DNA of 50,149 nt from Bryobacterales bacterium (GCA_026954325.1 JAIXKK010000165.1:1-50149), one strand, 5' to 3'; positions 33,928 to 41,687 are shown, numbered from the stretch's first letter. Notes: generated by a model not told the origin, from the letters alone. Numbers and translations: made by a program.

Positions 33928-35715
33928 TCATCCGATCTGAATCAATCCGCCGGATTCGCCACAGTTCTTGCGGATGGCGTTGTTGAGCGCGGATTGAAAT
34001 GCGGCGAAATCGACGTGCTTCAGGCGGCATGCCTGCTCAATGCTGATGGAACGCGCGAAGACGCGCTGCGCCACCGGGTTGTCAATCATGCTGAAACCGA
34101 ACTCGCGAAAGAGTGGGGTCGTCTCCGGATAGCGGTGGATCACATCGTAGACCTTGGTGTCCGGCCCGATCGAATCGGGCAAGCGGCCTTCCGAGGTATG
34201 GGGTCTGCTGCCCATCGCGCGCCAAAGATCGATCGCCCACAAGGAAAGACCCGTGACTTCAATCCACGCGCTCGCTCCCATCAGCGGGTAAGCCCACTCG
34301 TACCGGTCGGTGAGAATCTGGAAAACCACGCGCATGGCGTTTCCTGCATTCACCAGCCAGAAAGTCGCCCGCAGCGTGCTCAGCCGGCGGATGTCAAGGC
34401 CGCCCAACACCGGAACCACCTTGCTCGAAACACCGAGGATCATCATGCTGATGAACCCCACCGTGAATGCGTGCCGGTATCCGCCGAAATAGGCGTGCGA
34501 GAAGTCAACGCCGATGACTGCGTCGTACACGGGCAGCAGCGCCAGCAGCACGATCGCCGCCAGCGCCCAAAAGTAGGCGGCGCGGATGAACGGCAGTGAG
34601 CGGTCCGGCTCCATTTTGATGGAAAACAGGCCGAAACCGCGCACAAGCAGCACTACGGATACGAACATGCCCACGATACAGAGTTCCAGCGCGATGCCCC
34701 AGATGGGCTGCCGCGTGCGGATCAGCATCGCATAGGCCGCCACGTTACCCGCCACCGCGAGATTCCAAAGATAGAGCACGATGCGCGATGTTCGCGCGGG
34801 AACCTCCCGGAAGCCGTAGATGAACGGCAGGAATCGCTGGCTGACGCCCAGAATCATGGTGCCCGCGAATCCCGCCAACTGCAGGTCCCGCCACGGCGCG
34901 TCGTATAGGCTGATGAAGTTGATCCAGGCGTCTCGCCCGCTTACCGTCGAGTAAGTGGCGAACATCCACCAGTCGAAGGCGAAGGCCGCAACCATCCACG
35001 CCAATGCGGCAAATACGAAGTGTTCGTATGGTTCGGTGGGATTTTGCGATTTGCGAATGGTCTTGATGAGGATGAGGACGAACGTCAACACCACCGCCAG
35101 TTCCCCGATCCCGGCGATCTTACCGGCGAGCGCCCAGGCGGGATCGGAGGCCCAAAGATCGGCAAAGGTCCTCACCGTCAGCGCCGCCGCCATGAGGAAG
35201 AGGCTTCTCGAAGCCAGCAGAGGCCGCCACAGCGTGGTGAACTTGAAACGCGGGAGCGCCTGATAGGCGAAACCCATGACGAAGAATGTCACCCACCCCG
35301 CCACCTGAGCGTGCGCGTGCGCCCAGGTCACCGCTCGCATATCAAGCGACGCCAGCCGCTGGTTCGCCGCCATGATTGCCAGGTTGATGGCGCCCAGCAC
35401 GCACCCGAAGGTGAACATGGTCAGGACCCCGGCGCGAAAGAAACGGCGATAGATTACATCGCCCGGCCCCGGCTGATAGCCGGGAGCCTCAGCCTCCAGA
35501 ATGCTGTTTCGCGCGGCCTCCCGCAATTCGGCCAGCAGCCGGGTTTCATCCACCCGGTGCGCGCGCGCAAAGAAGGAAAGCGATTCCTGAGGGCCAAGCG
35601 GACCGCCGCAACCCACCAGCCCGTAACGATCGAACACCTTACGGCAACCCGGATACCGGGAAAGAATTTCCGGCAGTTCCATGTCCCGCGTGATCATGAC
35701 TTCAGCATCCGCCAT
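33928..35715 (-). CDS. NnrS-like haem-copper-type membrane protein with DUF1858 domains at both ends
   Basis: A protein of 595 residues. N-terminal DUF1858 (residues about 6-75): LPEILSRYPGCRKVFDRYGLVGCGGP. Then about 12 hydrophobic helices (about 95-515) of the NnrS/cytochrome-oxidase-subunit-I-like kind, with TWAHAHAQVAGWVTFFVMGF, SQRFLPFIYGF and FSHAYFGGYRHAFTVGFISM supplying the His residues that bind haem or copper in that family. A second DUF1858 (about 520-585) follows: VYDVIHRYPETTPLFREFGF. NnrS proteins protect against nitric oxide. A CRP/FNR-type box sits exactly 41.5 bases before the ATG, with TAGCCT in -10 position, implying a leaderless mRNA. Neighbouring Ric and hemerythrins fit the NO role. 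Confidence 0.82.
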   Translation of the reverse strand: MADAEVMITRDMELPEILSRYPGCRKVFDRYGLVGCGGPLGPQESLSFFARAHRVDETRLLAELREAARNSILEAEAPGYQPGPGDVIYRRFFRAGVLTMFTFGCVLGAINLAIMAANQRLASLDMRAVTWAHAHAQVAGWVTFFVMGFAYQALPRFKFTTLWRPLLASRSLFLMAAALTVRTFADLWASDPAWALAGKIAGIGELAVVLTFVLILIKTIRKSQNPTEPYEHFVFAALAWMVAAFAFDWWMFATYSTVSGRDAWINFISLYDAPWRDLQLAGFAGTMILGVSQRFLPFIYGFREVPARTSRIVLYLWNLAVAGNVAAYAMLIRTRQPIWGIALELCIVGMFVSVVLLVRGFGLFSIKMEPDRSLPFIRAAYFWALAAIVLLALLPVYDAVIGVDFSHAYFGGYRHAFTVGFISMMILGVSSKVVPVLGGLDIRRLSTLRATFWLVNAGNAMRVVFQILTDRYEWAYPLMGASAWIEVTGLSLWAIDLWRAMGSRPHTSEGRLPDSIGPDTKVYDVIHRYPETTPLFREFGFSMIDNPVAQRVFARSISIEQACRLKHVDFAAFQSALNNAIRKNCGESGGLIQIG

Positions 35716-35721
35716 AACTTC

Positions 35722-35764
35722 AGGCTACACGTGGCTGCCAGGCACGGCGATGACTTTAGTCACA
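35722..35764 (-). promoter_or_regulatory. CRP/FNR-type box 1 and promoter of the NnrS-like gene
   Basis: GATGACTTTAGTCACA at 35749-35764 (core TGAC-N4-GTCA), centred at 35756.5. TAGCCT (minus strand, 35727-35722) lies at -12 to -7 if transcription starts at the A of the ATG (35715), which puts the box at -41.5, the class II activation position. Confidence 0.65.
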
Positions 35765-35865
35765 AATGGGCGCGCCCTGGATATCTCTTGCTCCGCAACT
35801 GGGCGAAGATCCGCGGACGGTGCCGGAACACACCTGTCCTTTTCTTCCGCCGCTCGCTCAGTTCC

Positions 35866-36465
35866 TCATTGAGGAGCAGTAGAGATGGAGCCTGCCCGGT
35901 CTTCCACCGGCTTGCCGCTCCCCAACCCGCGCCGCGCGGCCATTTCCGCGCCGATTGCCTCCCGGTCCTCCGCGGCGAGCGCCGCCGCCGCGAACGGGAA
36001 GACTTCCCGGTCCTCGATGCCGATATGGCGGCGGTATAGTTCGGAAAGTTGGTTCACCAGCACGGAAAAACGCTCGGCGTCTTCCGCCGGAAGCTCCCCC
36101 TGCCGCAACCACGACTGGCCCAGCCGGTCCACTTCCGCGTGGCTCCGGTCGGCACAGGCATGTTCCTCCTCGAGCGAGTCCACCTTGGCAAGTAACGCGG
36201 CCGTTTCCGGTTTGCGAAGACGGCGCAGGCGGGGGAACAAGCTCTCCTCTTCGTCCGCCGTATGTTTGGGCGCCGCTTCGCGGAAGTACAGCAGGCTCGC
36301 GGCAAGCGCGGAACGCTGCTCGGAGTTCAACTGGCCGCCGTTTACTCGGGAAGAGAGTGCCACCAGCACCTGCAGGAAACGGACGATTCTGCCATGGCAG
36401 TCGCCCAGCATGCCGATCGGATCGGTGAAATTACTTTCGCGCTTCGCGCCTATGATTACAGGCAT
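35866..36465 (-). CDS. Hemerythrin-like HHE-domain protein
   Basis: A cytoplasmic four-helix protein of 199 residues. The di-iron ligand pattern is visible: GDCHGRI near 22-28, HTADEEESLFPRL near 68-80, EEEHACADRSH near 98-108 and HIGIEDREVFPFA near 146-158. Such proteins bind oxygen or NO or sense iron. It lies 24 bases after the ric gene on the same strand and probably shares the promoter of box 2. It lacks the N-terminal ScdA_N domain of Ric. The C-terminus is a flexible tail. Confidence 0.82.
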   Translation of the reverse strand: MPVIIGAKRESNFTDPIGMLGDCHGRIVRFLQVLVALSSRVNGGQLNSEQRSALAASLLYFREAAPKHTADEEESLFPRLRRLRKPETAALLAKVDSLEEEHACADRSHAEVDRLGQSWLRQGELPAEDAERFSVLVNQLSELYRRHIGIEDREVFPFAAAALAAEDREAIGAEMAARRGLGSGKPVEDRAGSISTAPQ

Positions 36466-36489
36466 TGCTTCTCGCCTCGGGCTTCCCCT

Positions 36490-37212
36490 TCAGTTGTGCC
36501 TCTCGAGCGCGATCGCCCGTGGGAATAAAATGTTGTTCTCCAGGTGGATGTGGACATGCAAATCGGCTTCCAGCGCCTTCAGCCCCTCCAGCATCGCGCG
36601 GTACGTGGAGCAGGCGTAGGGAGGCGCCTCGAAATCTCGTGTGAGTTCGCGGATCCGGATAAGAGCGTTCCCGGCGCTGTCATGCTCGTGCTCCATGACG
36701 GAGATCGGATTCGCGATGGCGCCGAACGGCAGCGGCGGCAGCGGGCCCCCGCCTTGCGCGGCGAATTCGGAGCGCTCAATCGCCGGAAACAGCATCATCT
36801 CCTCTTTATGCATGTGCAGCGTCAACTCCTCGTCCAGTCCACTGTACACCTGCTCTAACTCGTGAAGCGCCGAGGGGTCCTTCTCCCCATGGACGCGCGC
36901 CACCGTACGCACCCTCTGCCCAACCCGCGGCAATTCCAGTTTGAGGTACTCGTGGTGCTTCGCGACGATGTGTTCGATCAAGTCCCTGAGCGGAGCCGTG
37001 TTCCAGTCTGTCGAGTTGGCGGGCGCCCCGGCGACCGCATGAGTAATATCATCCTTGACGCTTTCCGGCGATACCCCCTTCGCCCGGCACGCATCCTCGA
37101 GCGAACTCTTCCCGTGGCAGCAATAGTCTATGCCATATCTTTCTAAGACACTCGCCGCAGCCGCGGAAGTGGCGGCAATATCACCTACCGAAGTACTGGT
37201 TTCAATTTTCAT
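36490..37212 (-). CDS. ric: Iron-sulfur cluster repair di-iron protein (Ric/ScdA/YtfE)
   Basis: A protein of 240 residues. The N-terminal ScdA_N (DUF542) domain covers residues about 5-60 with the paired cysteines in IDYCCHGKSSLEDAC (C31, C32). The hemerythrin domain follows: IVAKHHEYLKLELPRV, HMHKEEMMLFPAI, VMEHEHDSAGNAL and HVHIHLENNILFPRA provide the usual His/Glu di-iron ligands. Ric proteins repair Fe-S clusters damaged by NO or peroxide and can release NO from dinitrosyl iron. AGGAGG sits five bases before the ATG. Box 2 and a TATGAT lie upstream. Confidence 0.92.
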   Translation of the reverse strand: MKIETSTSVGDIAATSAAAASVLERYGIDYCCHGKSSLEDACRAKGVSPESVKDDITHAVAGAPANSTDWNTAPLRDLIEHIVAKHHEYLKLELPRVGQRVRTVARVHGEKDPSALHELEQVYSGLDEELTLHMHKEEMMLFPAIERSEFAAQGGGPLPPLPFGAIANPISVMEHEHDSAGNALIRIRELTRDFEAPPYACSTYRAMLEGLKALEADLHVHIHLENNILFPRAIALERHN

Positions 37213-37238
37213 TGCACCCTCCTGTCTAATTCCATTTC

Positions 37239-37281
37239 ATCATATCCACCGTGAAGACGCCCGGCTGTGACTCCGGTCACA
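37239..37281 (-). promoter_or_regulatory. CRP/FNR-type box 2 and promoter of ric
   Basis: TGTGACTCCGGTCACA at 37266-37281 is a perfect palindrome that fits TGTGA-N6-TCACA fully. TATGAT (minus strand, 37244-37239; five of six) lies so that a start at 37232 puts the box at -41.5. The leader is then 20 bases and holds the AGGAGG ribosome-binding site. Confidence 0.75.
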
Positions 37282-37329
37282 CCTGGTAGTAGGCCTCCAG
37301 TCATTCATGGCCGGGATCCGGACGCGCCC

Positions 37330-37878
37330 TCAGCGCCGGCTCGCCAGCGACAGCGCCCGCGAAAAAATCGAGTCATTCTCCAGCACAATGTGCAGATTGA
37401 GGTCACGGTCCAGGGCCTCGAACCTATGCAGCAATACTTGATATGGCTGGCCGGCGTTCGGTGGAGGCTGGTAATTGCCTGTCATCTGCCGGGCCTCCGC
37501 CAGCAAGTCAAGAATATCGTCATGTTCCGAGAGCGTGGCGGAGATCAGCGATCCGGCGCATCGATTCCCGGCTACCGGTTCTTCGCCCTCCACGGCCCTC
37601 TCGAGCGCCGTGATCGCGGGAAAGATCGTGAGTTCCTCGCGGCGCATGTGCCGCTCCAATTCATCCTCCAACCGGAACAGCAGGCCCGGCAGAGGCGCCA
37701 GACGCGCGAAATCCCGCGGGCAATGACAGGCGTAAACCTCCCTCGCGGCCCCCTGCAAAGCCGGTAGTTCCATGCGAAAACGGTTATGGTGCGCGATGAC
37801 AATGCGGGCCGTCAGTTCGCTTAACGGCTTGTTGCTCCAATCGGTTCCGAGCACTAATAACTCCTGCCGGCCCTCCAT
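37330..37878 (-). CDS. Ric-like hemerythrin protein without the N-terminal domain
   Basis: A protein of 182 residues that aligns by eye with the hemerythrin part of the ric product: SELTARIVIAHHNRFRMELPAL against LIEHIVAKHHEYLKLELPRV, HMRREELTIFPAI against HMHKEEMMLFPAI, and LENDSIFSRAL against LENNILFPRAI. One ligand position differs in the last helix (LHIVLEN for HIHLEN). ScdA_N is absent. AAGGGGGAA before the ATG is a good ribosome-binding site. It ends the operon headed by the cupin-DUF2249 gene, 26 bases after the membrane protein. Likely a duplication of ric. Confidence 0.8.
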   Translation of the reverse strand: MEGRQELLVLGTDWSNKPLSELTARIVIAHHNRFRMELPALQGAAREVYACHCPRDFARLAPLPGLLFRLEDELERHMRREELTIFPAITALERAVEGEEPVAGNRCAGSLISATLSEHDDILDLLAEARQMTGNYQPPPNAGQPYQVLLHRFEALDRDLNLHIVLENDSIFSRALSLASRR

Positions 37879-37904
37879 GAATTCCCCCTTTCAGAAAATT
37901 ACGT

Positions 37905-38366
37905 TTATCTGAAGCTAATTTCCTTGACGGCAGCCGCGGCAATATTGCCAAAAAGCGAAACGTATAGTGTTCCGCCGAACACAATAAGCAACGCCACCTC
38001 CGCCACGTCGAGCACCGCCAGGGTCCCGGTGACCATCCGGCGGGCGGCCGCCGGAAGTACCCTCTCGCCTCTCGTTCGCCAGAACCCCGCCGCCTCGAGG
38101 AACGCCGCCCCGCCCCAATGGTATACCGCGAAAATTGCCAATAGACTCCGGGTCACGCTATTCGGGGCCACAAAGAGAATTGGCAGAATCGCCAGGTAAT
38201 ACAGCGCCTCCAGGTGTATCGCCCGCCGGAGCCACCGGCCCGCGCGGATTCCGGAGCCGTCCCTGCCCGCTCCCGTGACGAGAACCGGTACCGCCCGCCA
38301 TTCGAACAGGTGCAGAACCACCATGCCGGCGGTCATCAGCAGGATGATGGATCTGTACACTTGCAT
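37905..38366 (-). CDS. Small integral membrane protein, unknown function
   Basis: A protein of 153 residues with four hydrophobic segments (about 5-20, 52-68, 73-92 and 112-140), separated by Arg-rich loops, so a four-helix inner-membrane protein. I do not recognise the family. His19 and His51 lie near helix ends and could bind haem, but this is a guess. It lies between the cupin-DUF2249 gene (36 bases) and the second Ric-like gene (26 bases) on one apparent transcript, which suggests a role in the same NO or di-iron response. Confidence 0.65.
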   Translation of the reverse strand: MQVYRSIILLMTAGMVVLHLFEWRAVPVLVTGAGRDGSGIRAGRWLRRAIHLEALYYLAILPILFVAPNSVTRSLLAIFAVYHWGGAAFLEAAGFWRTRGERVLPAAARRMVTGTLAVLDVAEVALLIVFGGTLYVSLFGNIAAAAVKEISFR

Positions 38367-38402
38367 TCCTGGTCCGCCAGTTTCGAAGTACCGCTATGGC
38401 CG

Positions 38403-39014
38403 CTAATGGCTGCCGGCGGGCACAGCCGCTTCCGGCGCGGAAGTTGCCGCCGGAGCCACGCGCGACACCTTGATGCGAAACTCATAGGGTCCCCGCGCTT
38501 CGTACTCCCATGCCAGTTCTCCCGGCCGCAGTTGCTCCATTTGGGCGTGCAGCGGCTGTGGATCGTGGTCATTGACGAGGAAGAACGACTCGCCCACCGC
38601 GAGTTGATCAAAAGCGTAGAACACTGTGCTGTGCCGCCGTTCTCTGGGCGTCTGCCGCAGATCGAGCGCCCGCCCGTTGGGAGCCATCGCGGTCCAGGCG
38701 GAAGCGTCCGCCGGCCGGATCATCGTAACCAGCAGCCGCGAGTCCTCTTTGGCCTCCAGACGGTGTACCCGGCCCGGCGTGAGCCGAATCAGCTTCCCCG
38801 GAACCATCTCGGAGCATTGATCGCCTTCGTAAAACAGCACCCGGCCGCCTACCGACAAGACGGTCACCAGCCCATTCGCCGCGTGCTCGGGCAGGCCTTG
38901 ACCGGCGCGCAACGACATGAGCATAACCCGCATCACGGGATCGTCCAGCAGCACCCTTCGGCCGATTTCCTGATCGTTGAAATCGGAAAATGAATTGATA
39001 TCCAGTTCCTTCAT
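38403..39014 (-). CDS. Cupin-DUF2249 fusion protein
   Basis: A protein of 203 residues. The first half is a cupin: QGLPEHAANGLVTVLSVGG and KLIRLTPGRVHRLEA around residues 38-90. The second half is DUF2249 (about 118-190): LDLRQTPRERRHSTVFYAFDQL, FFLVNDHDPQPLHAQME, GPYEFRIKVSR. DUF2249 proteins often stand beside hemerythrins and denitrification genes, and their function is unproven. ATG 39014 is chosen from the box spacing and domain start; a GTG-type longer frame to 39071 would overlap the box. It heads an operon with the membrane protein and the second Ric-like gene. Confidence 0.75.
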   Translation of the reverse strand: MKELDINSFSDFNDQEIGRRVLLDDPVMRVMLMSLRAGQGLPEHAANGLVTVLSVGGRVLFYEGDQCSEMVPGKLIRLTPGRVHRLEAKEDSRLLVTMIRPADASAWTAMAPNGRALDLRQTPRERRHSTVFYAFDQLAVGESFFLVNDHDPQPLHAQMEQLRPGELAWEYEARGPYEFRIKVSRVAPAATSAPEAAVPAGSH

Positions 39015-39020
39015 TCCTAC

Positions 39021-39063
39021 ACAATGCCAGCACCGCCGCCCGAAGACGGTGACTTCCGTCACA
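39021..39063 (-). promoter_or_regulatory. CRP/FNR-type box 3 and promoter of the cupin-DUF2249 operon
   Basis: GGTGACTTCCGTCACA at 39048-39063 (core GTGAC-N4-GTCAC), centred at 39055.5, which is exactly 41.5 bases before the A of ATG 39014. CATTGT (minus strand, 39026-39021) is the weak -10. The mRNA is predicted leaderless. Confidence 0.6.
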
Positions 39064-39110
39064 CCACGCAAGAAAATCCGCTGCTGAAGCCATCGTCAAG
39101 ACCGCGAACG

Positions 39111-40262
39111 CTATCGCGGGCTTTCCGGCAGAACTTGAACCAGGGGCTCCAATCCCGCCGCCGGCGGCGCCGGAGGCGCGGCACGCTCCGCCCGCTTGCC
39201 CGATCCGTCTGCCTTCGGTATATAGACGCATCGCGGATCTTCCGCCAGGTAGTCGCCGGTGAGAGCGAAGGACCGCGACCGCGAACCGCCGCAGAGATTG
39301 CGGTACTCGCATTCCCCGCACTTGCCGTGCAGGTTGTCCGCGTTGCGCAGAGTGCGGAACAGCGGAGAGTGCCGGTAGACCCGCACCAGGGAATCGCGGC
39401 GAACGTTGCCCGCGGAAACCGGCAGGAACCCGCTCGGGTAAATCTCGCCTGTATGCGAAATGAAAACAAAACCCTTGCCATCATTGATCCCGGCCTGCCT
39501 CTGGATGACATCAGGAGGGGCATGCCGCGCGTCCGCGGGGCGGCGCTCCGCTTTTCGCTGCCGCGCCACATACCGGCGGTAGTGTTGCGCTTCCGTGGTC
39601 TTGATATCAAACGGCGCGGTCTTCGATAGCTCGTACAGGAAGGCGAACACCTCTTCGTACTCTTCCGCGGTGAGGTCCTGAGAAGCCGATGCCCGGCCGG
39701 TTGCCACCAGGAAGAACACGCTCCACAGACGCGCGCCGGAATCCCGCACCAGGCTGGATATTTCCGCCAACCGGCCGACGTTATGCCGCGTCACCGTGGT
39801 ATTGATCTGCGCCGGCAAACCGATCCGCCGCGCGTAATTCAACGCCAGCGCGGTTCTCGCGAACGATCCTTCCACGCGGCGGAAACCATCGTGGCTCGCC
39901 GCATCCGGCCCGTCCAGGCTCACCGCCATCCGAGCCACGCCGCATCGCTGAAACCCGTCGATCGCCGCCTCGGTCAGCAGCGGCGTGGCGCTTGGAGTGA
40001 TTGTTGTCCGCAAACCAAGTTGCACGCTCTTTTCAAGAAGCGGGAAGACATCCGGCCGCTTGAGCGGATCCCCGCCCGTGAACACCATCAGCGGATCGCC
40101 GAACTCACGAACCGTTTCCAATAGCCGGAACCCTTCTTCCGTGCTCAGTTCGAACGGGTTGCGATCGGCAATGGCGCAAGCCCGGCAATGCACGCAGGCC
40201 AGATCGCAGGCCTGGGTAAGTTCCCAGATCACCAGAAACGGCGCCTCATCAAAGCTTTTCAT
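39111..40262 (-). CDS. Radical SAM/SPASM protein, TIGR04053-like (related to NirJ/AhbD)
   Basis: A protein of 383 residues. The radical SAM cluster motif CDLACVHC gives Cys19, Cys23 and Cys26 and is followed by RACA, the form seen in NirJ, AhbD and the TIGR04053 group. FTGGDPLKRPD (near 67-77) binds SAM. The C-terminal SPASM part has GKGFVFISHTGEIYPSGFLPV and CGECEYRNLCGG for auxiliary clusters. NirJ and AhbD act on side chains of iron tetrapyrroles, so a haem-modifying role is an inference. ATG 40262 overlaps the cupin stop (ATGA). Confidence 0.85.
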   Translation of the reverse strand: MKSFDEAPFLVIWELTQACDLACVHCRACAIADRNPFELSTEEGFRLLETVREFGDPLMVFTGGDPLKRPDVFPLLEKSVQLGLRTTITPSATPLLTEAAIDGFQRCGVARMAVSLDGPDAASHDGFRRVEGSFARTALALNYARRIGLPAQINTTVTRHNVGRLAEISSLVRDSGARLWSVFFLVATGRASASQDLTAEEYEEVFAFLYELSKTAPFDIKTTEAQHYRRYVARQRKAERRPADARHAPPDVIQRQAGINDGKGFVFISHTGEIYPSGFLPVSAGNVRRDSLVRVYRHSPLFRTLRNADNLHGKCGECEYRNLCGGSRSRSFALTGDYLAEDPRCVYIPKADGSGKRAERAAPPAPPAAGLEPLVQVLPESPR

Positions 40263-40627
40263 TTCCACGTACCCTGTTTCAGACGGGCCGCCACTTCGAC
40301 ATGATCGGCCTCGGTTGGCGGAGGACTGACCACGTGCATGGCGATCAGCCGGCTGTCTGCTCTCAATCCCCGGGTTTCGCCCGCTGGAACGAATACCGTT
40401 GTTCCCGGCCCGGCGGCTTCTTCCTGGTCCCCGGCGACAACCCGGCCCTCGCCCTCCAACACTACCAGCAGCATGTCCACTCCAGGCCGGTGCACCGGGA
40501 TGAACTGCCCCGGTTCCAGGCAGGTGAGCAGGGCTTTCATTTTGGCGCTCGCGCCGACCATCACGGGATTGAACTTCTCGGGGCGAAATGCCGCCGAGTC
40601 GCGGTACGACTTCAGATACACTGCCAT
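40259..40627 (-). CDS. Small cupin protein
   Basis: A single-domain cupin of 122 residues: GQFIPVHRPGVDMLLVVLEGEGRVV (about 40-65) is motif 1 with one clear His, and PGTTVFVPAGETRGLRA (about 73-89) is motif 2 without the usual His. Metal binding is therefore weak or absent. It starts the operon with the radical SAM gene and is overlapped by it. A GGAGG lies very close to the ATG, and the -10-like TAACCT sits 7-12 bases before it, so the mRNA may have almost no leader. Confidence 0.78.
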   Translation of the reverse strand: MAVYLKSYRDSAAFRPEKFNPVMVGASAKMKALLTCLEPGQFIPVHRPGVDMLLVVLEGEGRVVAGDQEEAAGPGTTVFVPAGETRGLRADSRLIAMHVVSPPPTEADHVEVAARLKQGTWK

Positions 40628-40633
40628 GCCTCC

Positions 40634-40677
40634 AGGTTAGGCCCTGACAGCTCTTGTTCGCTGTGACCATTGTCACG
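40634..40677 (-). promoter_or_regulatory. CRP/FNR-type box 4 and promoter of the cupin-radical SAM operon
   Basis: TGTGACCATTGTCACG at 40662-40677 (core GTGAC-N4-GTCAC), centred at 40669.5, 42.5 bases before the A of ATG 40627. TAACCT (minus strand, 40639-40634) is in -10 position within one base of the class II spacing. Confidence 0.65.
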
Positions 40678-40736
40678 GAGCGAAGCGCCAGCCTCCATGG
40701 AACCTTGTCGCGCGGCCCCCGCCCCCGCGGCCGCCC

Positions 40737-41687
40737 CTATCCGGGAAACAGTCTCAACTGCCCGCCGCCTCCACCTTCGCTCCCTTCCATGCCGGAATTC
40801 CGCCCGCCCCGGGGCTCGAACAGGAATTCGGAGTTTGGGTCGTGCCGCCGGTACCTCTCGAGCGCCGCCGATCGGGTTTGCACCGCGTAACAATACACGC
40901 AGCCGTGCGGACATGTGTCGTAATCGCCTATGTCGCGCGACTCAAAGCAGCCGCACTCGTCGCGGTTGCCTTTCAACTTCGCCGCCACACGCCTCCCCGC
41001 CACATCTTCCATCCGCCGCGCGTCCACACACCGCGCCTCGGCCGCTCCATCCACCAGGAATGCCCGCTGGGAACAGATCGTCAACTGCATCCCATTCGCC
41101 CGGGCAATAGCCGCCAGTTCCGCCGCCAGCCGCTTCTTCTCCTCTGGAGCCGGATCTTCCCACTCAAAACCGGAGCCTCTCGCGGCGGCGTCAAGATTAC
41201 GCCTGGTCTTCTTGTAAATCTGCGCAAACGAAATCACCACCTCGTCGGTGATGCCCCTCAACCCTTCCGCCAGCGAGGCAAAGTTGCCGGCGTGGAAGCC
41301 GGCCGGAGTCAGCGAACTGAACAAAATTGTGTCGTATCTCCACACGACGGCCCTCGGCCCGTACTGATTGCGCACAATGGCCGCGCCCTCGATCGCTCTG
41401 CCGGCATCCACTACCGAAGATTCAAGTCTCCGGGGGTATCCGTTTATGGTGTGTTGCACCGTGAACGGGAATCCCATGCCGCGGATCTCGGGAAGATGCC
41501 TCAAGAACGGCCTGATGTTTTTCGTCCAAAACACGATTCCATCCACGTCAGCGGGCTTCAATGAAACGCGATAGACCTGGCGTCCGTACGGATTGGCCAT
41601 CTTGCAGTAACCAACCCGGAGACGATTGATAAACCATGCGCCATAGAACGCCGGTATATCTGTCTTATAGCTGGCTGAAATGATCAT
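40737..41687 (-). CDS. DUF1848-family Fe-S protein
   Basis: A protein of 316 residues. The start IISASYKTDIPAFYGAWF and the conserved VDGIVFWTKNIRPFL match DUF1848. Near residue 245 lies ECGCFESRDIGDYDTC followed by PHGCVYCYA, the family's cysteine cluster, which is thought to hold an Fe-S cluster and resembles a radical SAM half. The function is unproven. The gene has no CRP/FNR-type box upstream, unlike the operons on its left, so it may not belong to that regulon. It is the last of the minus-strand group before the regulator. Confidence 0.85.
   Translation of the reverse strand: MIISASYKTDIPAFYGAWFINRLRVGYCKMANPYGRQVYRVSLKPADVDGIVFWTKNIRPFLRHLPEIRGMGFPFTVQHTINGYPRRLESSVVDAGRAIEGAAIVRNQYGPRAVVWRYDTILFSSLTPAGFHAGNFASLAEGLRGITDEVVISFAQIYKKTRRNLDAAARGSGFEWEDPAPEEKKRLAAELAAIARANGMQLTICSQRAFLVDGAAEARCVDARRMEDVAGRRVAAKLKGNRDECGCFESRDIGDYDTCPHGCVYCYAVQTRSAALERYRRHDPNSEFLFEPRGGRNSGMEGSEGGGGGQLRLFPG

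Noticed and set aside
35020..36039. A + strand frame of 339 codons opposite the NnrS-like gene
   Set aside because: It is rich in Arg/His/Gly with no hydrophobic helices or domain, whereas the minus strand encodes a clear 12-helix protein.
39111..40676. A 521-codon start for the radical SAM protein
   Set aside because: The extra N-terminus overlaps the whole cupin gene and box 4 and is low-complexity; ATG 40262 gives the family start and an ATGA overlap.
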